Of a stretch of DNA of 64,000 nt, positions 26,201 to 38,150 are shown piece by piece (the first letter of the stretch is position 1; each line of letters starts with the position of its first letter). Position numbers and translations under genes: made by a program. The stretch covers positions 2,356,001-2,420,000 of the forward strand of contig JAGVRJ010000005.1 in NCBI GenBank assembly GCA_019059635.1, in the 5' to 3' direction. The stretch is from Proales similis (lineage: Eukaryota > Rotifera > Eurotatoria > Ploima > Proalidae). The notes under the pieces were generated by a model. It saw only the letters and a list, made by a program, of their open reading frames with translations. It ran no database searches and was not told the DNA's origin.

Positions 26201-26836
26201 GAACTCTCAGAGTGATAATGCCAGTGACAGTGCCGAAGTCAATATTCGTCCTGTGCCTAAGCCAGTGAACCAAACTCAAGAAGACGACGACTTTGTAAGA
26301 GCATTTGACCAGCTTATGAGCGAGAATATTTCCCAAAGAAACAAAGAAACAGTGAAAACGCCAAGCATTGATATATCGGTGCCAATGGTGTCCAAGTTAA
26401 AAAGCAGTCAGAATGAAAACAAACTGAAAAAAGATGAAAGTCAACCCAGTGAACAAACAACCAAGCCTAATTTCACCTTTTTCGTTATGACAAAAAAGGG
26501 AAATCGAACGCAATATCATAGTCTCAATGTACCTTTAACATCTCAGTTTGCCAATAATTTCAAAGCAAGAGAGGAGGTAAGTCAAATAACGGGGAAGTGT
26601 TATGTACTATTCGCTTTATTCTGTTGGTTCATAGGCAGAGAAAAGAGAAAAAGAAGAACTCAAGCAGCTGACTTTAAACATAAATGAGCGGATTGAAAAA
26701 GAAGAACTTCAAAGTAAGCGCTTAAATTCGCTTTTTCATCAAACAGCTTTTATTTTAAATTGAAAAAAAAGGTTTGAATGCGAGTGCAAACTTTGGGGCC
26801 AAAAGTTCATTGACCAGTTTGAAAGAAAAATTTTAA
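23238..26836 (+). CDS. UPF2: UPF2, regulator of nonsense transcripts 2
   Basis: UPF2 bridges UPF1 and UPF3 in nonsense-mediated mRNA decay. Exons 23238-26576, 26635-26713 and 26772-26836 give 1160 residues (human about 1270). Three MIF4G helical domains are visible: about 50-300, about 465-640 (from GANMKLLIEAFINKLP) and about 645-880 (NAFYYCNPPES, LDWEDPELHQFCIRSL). The linker carries SPWEDEETRTFYEHLPDLK, a UPF2 signature, near residue 355. An acidic segment lies at about 944-1000. The C-terminal UPF1-binding region has DDFVRAFDQLM (about 1016) and FFVMTKKGNRTQYHSLNVP (about 1079), followed by LTLNINER. The first exon of 3.3 kb is unusually long for this locus, and both introns cluster at the 3' end. 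The ATG at 23238 is the first in frame. Confidence 0.95.
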
Positions 26837-26875
26837 AAATTGTTAACATTTTATCTTCCATTTCCCTTGGGCTAA

Positions 26876-26881
26876 AATAAA
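26876..26881 (+). terminator. UPF2 poly(A) signal AATAAA
   Basis: Canonical hexamer 40 nt after the UPF2 stop. Confidence 0.6.
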
Positions 26882-28647
26882 GTTCGCTTACGCATATCCA
26901 TAATCTTGAAAACTTGTCATATTTTTGCGATAAATCAGAATTTGCTTAACGTAATAATCGTCATTCGCAAGTTTGTCAAATGTTAGAAACACAGGTTCAA
27001 TGAAGTTAGAGCATTTAAGGTAATTGGCTTCCGTTGTTGATTTTTAAGACATTCGATCATTCCATAGCATAACTTTGCATAATACAATTTTTTGGAGATC
27101 TTGGTTTGAGGATAAGGCTCAAGAAGCGCCTATAGACCGCTAAAGACCGCTACCCCAAATCTGATTCTCTTGAATCATCGATTTAATCCAAGCCGTTTTT
27201 TAAGCCGTGTTCAAGTCAGTGGCCTGGAAGATTATTGATTGATTTATAAGATTAATTATAAATGATAAGAAAAGATGTTACAATATTTAATGATGACCCG
27301 TTCAAATAAATCGCTATTTTGTTTTACAGATGCCTAATGATCTTGAACATTCGAAATATAATTCAGACATTTGTTGCGTTTGTTTAGAACTCGAGATTTG
27401 TATGCCCTTCGGTGTTTCTAAAGAATATGATTGTCTAAGTAGAATCTGCAGAGGTACTCTTTTTCACACCCAGTCCAGTTACACCTTAACTTATGACTGT
27501 AACTTTCTTGTTAACGACAAAACTGACTAGAACTCACGCCATTCTAAATTCACATATTTGTTTTCATCTCTTAGTCTTAAGCTCACCCTAAAAGATTTCT
27601 CTTATTTAGATTGCTTCGATGTGTGGATTTTTTATATTTCATCGTCAAATCACTTTTGAATAATTCAAAGAAGCTCTTATTCGAACACTTGAAATACGGT
27701 CAAATTTCATTCAAAGCAAATCGAATCAAAAATTTGTTATCGTACCAAATAAACATAAGGTTGTCAACTCCCGTTCAGAATTTTTCCTTGCAAATGCGTT
27801 CTTAAAATTTTCCCCGCTATTCACTTTTCAAATTCAAGCTTCTTCTCACACTTTGGTTAGATAAATTTGTAATACGGTTTTAAAACTTTCGAGGCTTATG
27901 AAATTTATCTCCAGATCTTTGGTGTAAAATTTTTAAAAAGGAAGTTTAATACCGCGATCGCTTTTCAAGTTCTGTTTGGCTTGAATTTTCGTATTGAATT
28001 CAGTTTAACAGCCTCTATGGAGGCAAAATAAATTAATTCGTAGGTTCCTTTGAATTTTTCCCGAAAGTCTTGGTCATCTTTTAATTTCGGCATTGGCTTT
28101 CCGAAATTCCGAATTCTCAATAAGCCATTTTGTATTTTTCTCTTTTAAGTTGAGCAAACTGCTTTCTTACATTTGACTTAAGATATTTTGAACGAAGGAG
28201 ATGCTTGATTCTTATTCTGGCTGAAAATTAACTTGAATCATTTCATCTAGTTGATGTTCAAAGATCGAGCCGAGTACAATTTTTTCCAAAGTTATTTTTT
28301 TATTTAATAAATTGCTAACATATCACTGCAGATTTTACGTAGTCACTTCAAAAAGAGCCATGCCCTTATGCAATATTATGTTAATAAGTATTTTATCCGT
28401 GATCTTAATTTGTTTTTATTTTAAAAGTCGATATAAGTAAAAATATGTATTATTCCAAGCCCAAATTGATTTTTATGAAGGTTTCAATTTACAAAATTAA
28501 ATAAAATAAATACATAAAATTGGAAAAAAAAACGCCATTTAATCAATAACCATTGTGTTTTAAAATAAATTACTGAAATTTTTCATTATTGAAATTCCAA
28601 ATTCATTTTAAAAATCAATTGACAGCCATTTTCTCTAGGAAGCAAAT
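26882..28647. other. Intergenic region between UPF2 and TRPC
   Basis: About 1.8 kb, very AT-rich. A 66-codon open frame at 27330-27530 directly follows an acceptor-like tttacag, but it has no family resemblance and no matching partner exon. I see no supported gene or RNA here. The TRPC promoter should be at the right end. Confidence 0.5.
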
Positions 28648-31600
28648 ATGAACGGGCGTCAAGCTAGACCTTCAAGCATCAAGAAATCCTCTTTTCAAAC
28701 AGAGAATAGTACAACTTATTCTGTAATTTTCCCGTGTTGAGAAAATTATCTTTAAGTCTTACTCTTTCTATTAAAAAAGGGTATCAACGAACGCTTTTTA
28801 GAAGCTTGCGAAAATGGTGATTTCAACACAGTCAACGGTATCATCACCGAATACAAAGATTTTAACGTGGATATCAACGACAACCTGGGCAAATCAGCTC
28901 TACGATTAGCGATTGAAAACGAAAATCTTGAAGTATGTCTTATCTTATTGTAGCTATGTGCTCAATGCTAATCTTTACATTGAATAGATTGTTCAGGCTC
29001 TTTTGGACAAATCGGATAGCCAAAAGATTCGTGATGCACTTTTACTTGCAATATTTATGGGCCACACAACTATTGCTGAGATTATTCTGAAGCATCCTAA
29101 GTACAAGATATTAAACGAGAAAAAATTCCTTAATGGAGATAGTGATTCGTTCTGGCAGACTCCTAGCTCGGATGATGCTCAATTTTCACCGGACGTGACG
29201 CCGGTTATGTTGGCTGCTCAATATAACCGGACAGAGATTCTTCAAATGCTTTTACTGAATGGCGACAAGATATCAAAACCACACGATTTTAACTGCAAAT
29301 GCACTGAATGTCTGAATAAGTTCAAGTTCGATTCTTTAAGGCATGCTCAGTCTCGTCTCAATGCATACAAAGGTCTTGCGAGCGAGGCATACATCTCCCT
29401 CGCCAGCATTGATCCTGTTCTTACCGCTTTTGAGCTCAGCCGGGAGCTTGGCTTGTTGGCAGAGAAAGAAAAATATTTTAAGGTAAGCTTGCGAACTAAT
29501 CAGAATCAAAACGATCTCGTAACAATATTGGTGAACTAAAACAGCACGAGTACTTGCTGCTGAAGCGCTCGTTAAGTAGTTATTCAGTTAAATTGCTGAA
29601 TAACGTTCGAGGAAGAGACGAGCTTGAAATAGTACTAAACAAAATGGGCAAAGAAAAGGAGGAAAAGTATGAGCCTTTAGCTCGATTGGATTTAGCTATT
29701 AAGTTTAAAGAAAAACCGGTACGCATCGAGAAATAATAATTAATAAGAATGGCTGAAATTGAAATTCCCGTAAAATTTTAGTTCGTGGCTCATTCGAACT
29801 GTCAACAGAAATTGGTTGAAATATGGCTTAAAGGCATGAGGCACATATCTAAAAGAAATGGCTTTATAATTGCCATCGCCATCGTTGCTCATCTCTTAGC
29901 CTTGCCAGTAACAGCTATGATTTACGCTTTTAAGCCGGAATCAAAGGTAATTCTTTTGTAAAACTAATTTTGGACCAATCAAGGATGATCTTTTTCAGAT
30001 CGGGATGTATTTGAGTCTGCCATGTATCAAATTTATTTCTCATTTTGCATCATATATCCTATTTGTCTTATTGATAATCTTGTCCAACCTTACTTATCCC
30101 AATAGTCTAAGTAACAATATCAAATTCTCCGATAAATTTTATGAATACCAGCGCAATTATTCGGACTACTTGAATAATTCCAAGATTGATTTCAAACCTC
30201 CTTACGAGGATTTTTTTATTCGTCCCTGGAAGCCAACTAGTTTTGACATCATTATAAGCTTTTGGATTCTAGGTAAGGAGGAGAATTGAAAACAATTGTA
30301 ATAAAAAATAATTCTTAAGCCGATTTCAGGTCAAATCTGGCATGAGATTAAAAAAATTTTTCAACTTAAATTACACAATTACTTGAATTCGACTGTAAAC
30401 ATATATGATCTGTCACTGAGCGTTCTTTATCTTTCCTCATTTGCGCTGAAATATCATACAATGTTCAAAGTATCTGAAGCTTTGGATCAACTGGAGGACT
30501 CGGAATTTTGGCATACACTCAAATCACCCGAGATCGAACACGAAGAGCAAATTAAAACGTTTCGTGTATTCTACTGGCTCAATAGCGGTATTTATTGGTT
30601 AAAGATTCAATAGTTTCTTTTTTTATCAGATTGCTCCATGAAGATCGCTTTTACTGGCAGGCATTCGATCCCGTTCATTTGTACGAGGGCTTGTATGCCA
30701 TTGCGAATGTGTTCACATTCGCACGCCTTTGCTTCTACCTACCAATTAGCCAACAGCTTGGACCTCTTCAAATCACCCTCGGAAAAATGATAAACGTAAG
30801 GAAGAAATATAACGATTCGTGACCGCGCATTTTAAGTTTGCACAAAAGGACATCATTAAATTTATTTGCATTTTCATTATTATTTTCCTCTCCTTTCTCT
30901 TTGCTTTACATAACATTTACTGGTACTATGAGACAAGCACAAGAAGCAAAATAGAAATAAGAGCACCTTTCGATGAAGAATTGCCAAAGAATCCATATTT
31001 AACCAAAGCCGAACTTGCATTCGGAAAGTAATAGACCAATCCTTAAGTATAGTGATTTAATCGACTAAAACTTGAAATTTAGCCTTGAAAAAGCTACCCG
31101 AACATTATTTTTTGCTGTCTATTTGATTGGTGACTCAAAAGTTGGACAAATAAGAGCTTTCAAAAATCCGAGCAAGGAAACAGTTGGCTACATAATTTTC
31201 ACCATGTTTCACATAGCCAATATAACAATTCTAATGAGCATGCTGATTGCGATGATGACCAAGTCTTATGAGAATATCATTGTAGGTTCATTTTTATTAG
31301 AAATTAAAGTAAACAGCGCTTTTCAATTATATTTATTTTAGCAACATGCGGATACGGAGTGGAAATTTGCCCGCTCCAAGCTTTACATGGAATTTATTAA
31401 ACCAGGCTTCACTCTTCCTCCTCCGCTTAATCTCATTCCAGCACCGATGGCTATTCTAGGCTCATTCAGACATTTAATGAAACAACCATTTTTGAAACAC
31501 AAACAAAGAGACGGCTCAGTAACATTTAGTATAATGGACGATTTGCCAAGTGTTTACGATGTTCGAACGAGTCTTCCTCAACAAAATGGAATTCAAAATA

Positions 31601-32304
31601 GGTCAGACTCGAGGGTAAGATGGCTAAAAATATAAACCTATAGGTTTTCTCTCTTTTTATCGCAGTAGCTCTTTAAACGCAATGATACCCAAACGACAAT
31701 CAACTCGGCCGCTAGTGAATTTGTTATTAAAGAGCAAAAATTAAGTTATCGGGTAGATCAGCTATCGAGTTTGATTTATCTTTGTTTAGGTTAAAAATTT
31801 CAAATTTAGATCGTAATGGAGCGCGTCGTTAAGCGCTACTTAATGCATACAAGAAACGAATTTGAAGATCCAAAGCAAAAGGAATTTGATGAATTCCAGC
31901 AAGACTTTTCAATACTCAGGAACAGCCTGGTTAATGAGCTGCAGAAAATTCAGGAGGAAATAAATTTATACATGGAGCAAATCAATCAAGAATTAGTGTC
32001 ATTTTTCGATGAACTAGTTCTCGCCACAAACCATAGTTTGGACAACTGTTCGCAGCCACAACCAAACACGCTATTTTCAGCCAAGATATTTAAAGACAAA
32101 GATTTGATTGTTGGTTCCCAAATATCTCCCGAAAAAATAGACAGTAATGAGCTACCAGTTAAACGAAATAGCCCAGGCTTTTTCGTGAATGACGAAATAA
32201 GCACTTCTCACACAGGAAATGCATCTATTCAGCTCGAGAACAGCAATGATCATCTATATAATAGACTGGAGTTTGATTTTCAAGCTGTTTTTGACGAAGA
32301 TTGA
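28648..32304 (+). CDS. TRPC: TRPC-type transient receptor potential channel
   Basis: A non-selective cation channel of the canonical TRP subfamily, usually downstream of phospholipase C. Exons: 28648-28722, 28780-28932, 28988-29482, 29545-29718, 29782-29946, 29999-30272, 30330-30587, 30644-30795, 30837-31027, 31083-31281, 31342-31614, 31669-31752, 31810-32304; 995 residues, all in phase. The N-terminus holds ankyrin-like repeats (from [27 protein letters not shown]). The six-helix core includes [10 protein letters not shown] and [11 protein letters not shown]. After S6 comes the TRP region [13 protein letters not shown] and the Pro-rich [11 protein letters not shown]. The calmodulin/IP3R-binding-like segment [11 protein letters not shown] precedes a coiled-coil tail. 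The pore differs from the usual LFWSIFG, reading [11 protein letters not shown]. The start is the only upstream ATG with a phase-compatible donor. The exact TRPC subtype is not resolved. Confidence 0.9.
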
Positions 32305-32420
32305 CAATATAATCATATTTAACTTGATTGTCTGCAATTTAGCTCGGAGGTGCCTAGAAACTTTTTTGTTCAAAATAGCATGAAATTTGATGGTTATCGT
32401 GTTTTAGTGTTTAGAAAATC

Positions 32421-32426
32421 AATAAA
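32421..32426 (+). terminator. TRPC poly(A) signal AATAAA
   Basis: First canonical hexamer after the TRPC stop, 117 nt downstream. Confidence 0.55.
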
Positions 32427-34552
32427 AAGCATTTTTAGGTCCAAATACGCGCACAAGGTCTGTAGCTATTCACTTGCAATTAATCACAAAGTATTTTATG
32501 ATAAAAATTCTTGTGATGGATAGTTAAGTAACAATGTACAAACTCTGCATTCATTTCCTGGTTTGATCAATTAAAACGAGATGAAAGCAAAGAACGATAT
32601 CTCAATTAATCGTCTCATTCATCCGACTTGCAACTACTTATATTCCTATTCCATCTCATTTCTTTATGCATTTTTGTTGGCATTAAATTTTATCACTGTT
32701 ATTCATTGTTCTATTGAGTAACTCATTCTAATCATTCTAACCAATTCATTTGCCTAGTTTGCTCGCATAATAGTCCTAGAATGAGTTAGACAGCGACATA
32801 AGTTGAGCGTTCATTTAAAATTGGAATATCGATCGTTATCGATTAATCGAGCAGAAAAGAGAAGCTTTCAGACAAATCTTCCGTTAAATGATATTTCGTT
32901 CGTTTAGTCTAAGGAGTGTGTGTTCGTATCTTATATTTAAAGCAACAGGAACTTAAATTTGAACAGATTATTACATTGGAAAATTTCTAGTCTTGTGAAT
33001 CCTGTAATTAAATTTTTGAGCTAGGTGACGATTCACATTCAGTGCCAATTCGTTCATTAAAAATTGAGCCACAAAAATTATCTCATTCATTAAATATTCT
33101 GTATTGCATTTCGGAACTAATTTAGTTTATTACAATATATGGAGGTTGTGATGTAAATCGATACGGCATATTTAGGCATGAGATTTCCTTTTGCCCAATA
33201 AAATGTCAGGAGAAAATTTAGCTAGCTTGCATGCTTGATTGATAATATTTATGTCATTTTGTTATTAAAATTCCAATAGCCTCTTTATACTCGGAGATTA
33301 TTATTTATATTAAATAATGAATTAGAGTTGGGTCTGATTAAGCAAACATGAATATCCTTTTTTCTTGGCTAGTTTGCATAGTTCATTAGATCGCTTTCCA
33401 GGCTTTTGATGCTGGTTTACTTCTTTCTCTAGTTTCAGACCGATATCATCTCTTGCTTCACCACTTGCTTGAGAATGCTAAACCATTGACCATAATTGCT
33501 CAAATTTAAGGATGCCAATCTCTTTTAAAGAACCAAGCTCATTTACTCGAGTCTGGGGAATAATTCTTGCTATGGAACGCTGGTAAACAATCAACGAGAA
33601 TTGCCTCTCCTCTCAATGATTCAAGTAGGGACGCTTAATATTCATTATGAACGCTCATGTCGGCCATTTGTAGATTTGATCAGGAAATAATGATTTTTGC
33701 CTGTATGCCAGACTCTATTTTGAAAGAATAGATCTTCAAGGAAGGTTTGAGTTTTTTTGATTAATTGGCTCTAATGCCATTGTGTGATTTGAGGTTCAAT
33801 AATCATGATAAATTTATTTCTTCTTTTCTGGTTAGATTCATGCGTGATTTAGCGAAAATCCACCAAACCCACAATGTTCTGTTTTCTCCTTTTTTGTTTA
33901 ATCTTTTTGTTCTGATTTGCCACCCTTGATGATCTGATGTGCATTTTCACCAATCATTTATGCAAAGGTTCATTTCATCACGTTAACGCAAAGATTGCAT
34001 TCAATCAAACATGATAAGAGCTTGTTTTTTATTCGAACGCAAATGTAAATAAGCGTTCGTGGAAATATCTGTACAAGTGTGGGCAATTGAGTGCTTAACT
34101 GCTTGGCTTCCATAGGTGCCATTAAACGCCCAGATATTATAAACGGTTGGGAGGCCTCCAAATTGATAACTTTTGTATAAATAATTTCCTTGTGCTAAAC
34201 AATATTGCGTAGGCCCTGGGGCTTTCGATTCATTAATTTAGACAGGAATATAGCTAGCGTGAGGGATGGCATTACAAATTCTACACTCAATATTATTTTA
34301 GACAACGGAGCTGTTTAAGTGAAATTTCCGAGAGGAAGTCGAACTGACAGACTGATTTGATTGACTTTCAGATCGATTGAGCAAAGTGTAGCAAGCTTTA
34401 TTCAATTGACGCATTTGATCTATCTGACGATTTACCCCTTCTCTCCTCCATTTTTTCTCAGGCAGTTAGTATGCGTCATTTTCAAATTCGAAAGCTTTTC
34501 GACCAAATTGCGTGTAAGCGTGCGTGTCGGCTGATTGTAAAGTAGTTATCTT

Positions 34553-34560
34553 TATAAATA
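34553..34560 (+). promoter_or_regulatory. Possible TATA box of HCN
   Basis: TATAAATA, 56 nt between its end and the HCN start codon, which would leave only a short 5' UTR. In AT-rich DNA such octamers are common, so this is weak. Confidence 0.25.
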
Positions 34561-34615
34561 ATTAATTTGAACAAATCCAATCACATAAAGCTCTAGAAAG
34601 AGTGGTTCAGCGTTT

Positions 34616-37600
34616 ATGGATCGAGAAACTAAACTAGATGAAGAAAAGGAGAGCGATCCACTGTTACCAAGAGCCAGTGAACTTGAGGCCAATTTCTATC
34701 CGATGTCTCAGCTAAATCCCCCAATTATTAAGCTCACAGTTTCTGAAGCCTCCCTTTCGGAGGCTGAAGGTCCCATTGAAACCAGCCAAACCTCGAATCG
34801 CAAGCATTTCAACTCTACCGAGTCAATAGTTTATCCTGATGCTGAAAAACAAAAAACCTCTCCCGTTATGGCTAGTTCTAAAAAATGCAAATTTGAACTA
34901 GAAAGCGACTGTGATGTGGTTAATCTTTCAAAGCAGACCTTCTATGCTTCCAAAGAATTTGGTTCTCAAAGGCATCAAGAAAGTAAACTTCGAGACGTTC
35001 AATATCAGCCTGTTCCTAATTCATCGCCTAATTTAAACCCAGTAAACATGGCGTATTGCTCAAACGAGCCATGTTCCTCAGGCCAAAGTACTCATACTGA
35101 TCGACGTCGATCGAGAGTTTCTCTAATATCAGACTCATTACGCACCGTATATTCGAGTCCTCAGATTCTTAAAAAAGAAGCTCGAAGTTCAGTTTGCGAA
35201 TCTGTCAGGCATTGTGGTCTAGTGGCTCCTGAAGAATTCTTGAGGTCTGAATTCAAGTTGGAAGCAAACCATCACATTTGCGGATTACAATCAACAGCCG
35301 ATAACAAGAACTTTGGAAGGCCTATTTGTCCTGAGTGTGAATACTTACGAGGAAGTCCTGATGATCAAAGTGAACCGCGTGCGACCTATTCTTATTTAAA
35401 AAGTTACTTTGTCAGCATGCTTATGCCTTCAGACAACAAATTGGCCATGAAGTTGTTTGGAAGTAAAAAGGGTGTACTAAGAGAAAAGCTTAGACAGCAA
35501 GAGGTTGGAAACTGGATCATACACCCTTGCAGCAACTTCAGGTAAATAGTGTCTAACGCCGTTCGATTTTTTACAAATTAACAGCTTTTGACTTTGGAAA
35601 GATTCTATTGGGATTTGGTGATGCTAATTTTACTTATTGCAAATGTTATTGTTCTTCCAGTGACTATAGCGTTCTTTAATGACAATTGGAGTCATAGCGG
35701 ATTACTTGTTTTTAATTTAGTCAGCGATTCTATGTTCCTTTTGGATATAGTGGTCAATTTTCGTACCGGAGTGCTTCAGAACGATTACGTAGATGAAATT
35801 ATTTTGCAGCCAAGGGATATCGCCCGGCATTACATCCGCACTTGGTTCTTTATTGATTTCCTCAGCTCTATACCTTTGGATTACATATTCTTGATCGTAA
35901 AAGAAAGCGGCGAAAGTGTTCAACTTGCAAGAACTGGCCGCGCGCTGAAAGTTCTTAGACTAGTCAAACTGCTGAGCTTACTTCGCTTATTGCGATTAAG
36001 CCGATTGGTTCGCTATATTCATCAATGGGAGGAGGTAAGTTTCAGTTAATTTTGATTATCTTACTTAATTTTCACATGCTACAATTATTTTTAAACTTCT
36101 AAATAACCCACGCATAAATGCTTGTCTTGAAAAATATCTAAAAAAACCTTGCGTTTTTTCATCATCTCAATCATTTGTTATTTTATGTAAATTTAATCAA
36201 CACCTAAAAATCCTTGGCAGGAATTTAAAAACGTAAGTTCCTAGTACCTTTTGTTCGCGTTCGCACTAGCTTGTGGAATGTATAGATCCTAACCCTTTCC
36301 GCTAGTAATTCTTGATTATCTTATAATTTAACCATCTAATAGAGGAGTTTCTAAAAGGTTTGAGGCCTTTTCGTAAACAGTTAATTTAAATTCGTTTCTA
36401 AAACGACTATCATGCAGATTCGCTCTGATACAGCATTAATTGCGAGATTGACTGACCAGAATAAATCCTATAAACCTTGAGAAACCTTAAATTGCCATTC
36501 CTTGTTTAGATGTTGTCAATTCATGTTTTGCCAATAATTGATTTGAATCTTTTCTATCAAGTTCTTGAGTGTGGCTAGTATGGTCATGAGGATTCTCAAC
36601 CTTGTTTGTCTGATCATCTTATTGGCTCATTGGAATGGGTGCTTGCAGTTTTTGATACCAATGCTGCAATCATTTCCAAAAGAGTCATGGGTGTGCTTGA
36701 ATAACCTCCAGGTAAGAAGAAAGCTTATGAAAAAAATACATTTTCTCGATTTTTTAATGACAAAGGACGCAAATTGGACGGAACAATATACTGTTGCTCT
36801 CTTTAAGGCCCTGTCCCATATGCTTTGTATCGGATACGGTAAGTTTATAGTTTTTCTATTCTAACTTAAGCTTTCTCTGATTCCCTAATTAAATTATCAA
36901 GGACGATACCCACCTCAGACTTACACCGATATTTGGCTTACAATATTAAGTATGGTAACTGGGGCCATGTGTTACGCAGTGACGATTGGCCATGTCAGTG
37001 CGCTGGTTCAAAGTTTTGACACATCTCGGCGAATGTACAACGATAAAGTAAGCGTGATCGCCAACTCTAGATTGAATTGATATAAATTTTATACTAAATT
37101 CTTAAATAAATAAGGTCAAACAAGTTGAAGAGTACATGGCATGGAGAAAATTACCAAGAGATTTAAGGAATAAAATCACTGAGTACTACGAGCACCGCTA
37201 TCAGGGCAAAATGTTTGACGAAGACGCCATCCTAGGCGAACTGTCTGAAAGATTACGTTTGGTAGCGCTTCCGGCTTTCAGTTTGTATTATTAGCCTCCT
37301 AAAACTTTTTAAAACAAGGATGTGATCAACTTTAATTGCCGGGCACTTGTTTCATCAGTTCCGTTTTTTGCCAACGCCGATCATAGTTTTGTATCAGATG
37401 TTGTTACCAAACTGCGCTTTGAAGTGTATCAGCCAGGCGACTTTATCATACGCGAAGGAACTATTGGAGACAAAATGTATTTCATCCAAGAAGGAGTCGT
37501 TGATATTATTAAATCAAATAACGAGGTCATGACCACGCTCAGCGACGGGTCTTATTTTGGAGGTAAACTGCTTTTGCCTTGCCTATCACCAGAGCCATCT

Positions 37601-38119
37601 TACTAAAATTCGAAACAAGAAATTTGTCTCTTGACCCGAGCGAATCGAGTAGCAAGCGTTCAGGCAGTAACTTATTGCAATCTTTATTCTTTGTCGGTCG
37701 ATCATTTCAACAAAGTACTTGAGAGATATCCATTAATGCGGCGAACCCTCGAATCCGTTGCTGCTGAGCGGCTTAACAAACTTGGAAAAAATCCAAGTAT
37801 TATAAGCAATAGGCAGGATTTAAAAAACGACCAAGAGGCCCTCAAAGACATTGTAGAAAAGGCCAATACTGAAGCAGAAATCGAGCTCGATTCGAAATGT
37901 GAGAAAAGCCCAGAAAAAAATAAGCGAAAATCACGCGACCTTAATGCAGAAAAAAGTCCAACTTTGAAAAGAAGAGCCAGTTCTAACCATTCACTCAGCA
38001 AGACGAAAATGAAAGAGATTAGAAGTAATCTTCAACTCTATATCCCCGAACTTCTTCGAAAAAGTCCAAGCATGCCTTCAAAGCTGTTTCGAAAGTCAAG
38101 TACTCTTCCCGATTCCTAA
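34616..38119 (+). CDS. HCN: HCN hyperpolarization-activated cyclic nucleotide-gated channel
   Basis: Carries the pacemaker current Ih and is gated by hyperpolarisation and cyclic nucleotides. Exons: 34616-35541, 35602-36034, 36221-36232 (12-nt microexon), 36562-36711, 36766-36838, 36902-37047, 37115-37261, 37319-37562, 37620-38119; 876 residues, all in phase. A disordered N-terminus of about 280 residues precedes S1 ([11 protein letters not shown]). S4 is the HCN-type basic segment [20 protein letters not shown]. The filter is CIGYG at 528-532, a potassium-channel-like filter that in HCNs passes both Na and K. The C-linker has [14 protein letters not shown]. The cyclic-nucleotide domain (about 636-755) has [14 protein letters not shown] and GEICLLT, with the phosphate-binding Arg at 720. 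The residue after it is Val where vertebrate HCNs have Thr. The ATG at 34616 is the first in frame. Confidence 0.95.
36221..36232 (+). other. 12-nt HCN microexon (Glu-Phe-Lys-Asn)
   Basis: Preceded by tccttggcag and followed by gtaagt, phase 0 on both sides. Its four codons fill exactly the gap between HQWEE (ending at 36034) and FLSVASMV (from 36562), where vertebrate HCNs read IFHM between the same flanks. This is the start of the S4-S5 linker, so skipping would remove four residues from the gating linker. Confidence 0.85.
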
Positions 38120-38144
38120 ATCATTAAAGAAATAAGAAATTATA

Positions 38145-38150
38145 AATAAA
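38145..38150 (+). terminator. HCN poly(A) signal AATAAA
   Basis: Canonical hexamer 26 nt after the HCN stop. Confidence 0.6.

Larger units (their letters stand above)
32305..34615. other. Intergenic region between TRPC and HCN
   Basis: About 2.3 kb. A TRPC poly(A) signal lies at 32421-32426. The rest is AT-rich with no supported exon on either strand. The 63-codon minus-strand frame at 33970-34161 has no family resemblance. The right end should contain the HCN promoter. Confidence 0.6.

Noticed and set aside
27330-27530. 66-codon Cys-containing open frame after an acceptor-like tttacag
   Set aside because: No family resemblance, no partner exon of matching phase and no nearby poly(A) signal.
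32719-32788. 12-bp perfect inverted repeat (taactcattcta and its complement) with a 46-nt loop
   Set aside because: One such pair within 100 bp is expected by chance in about 64 kb of AT-rich DNA; no flanking direct repeats or coding sequence support a mobile element.
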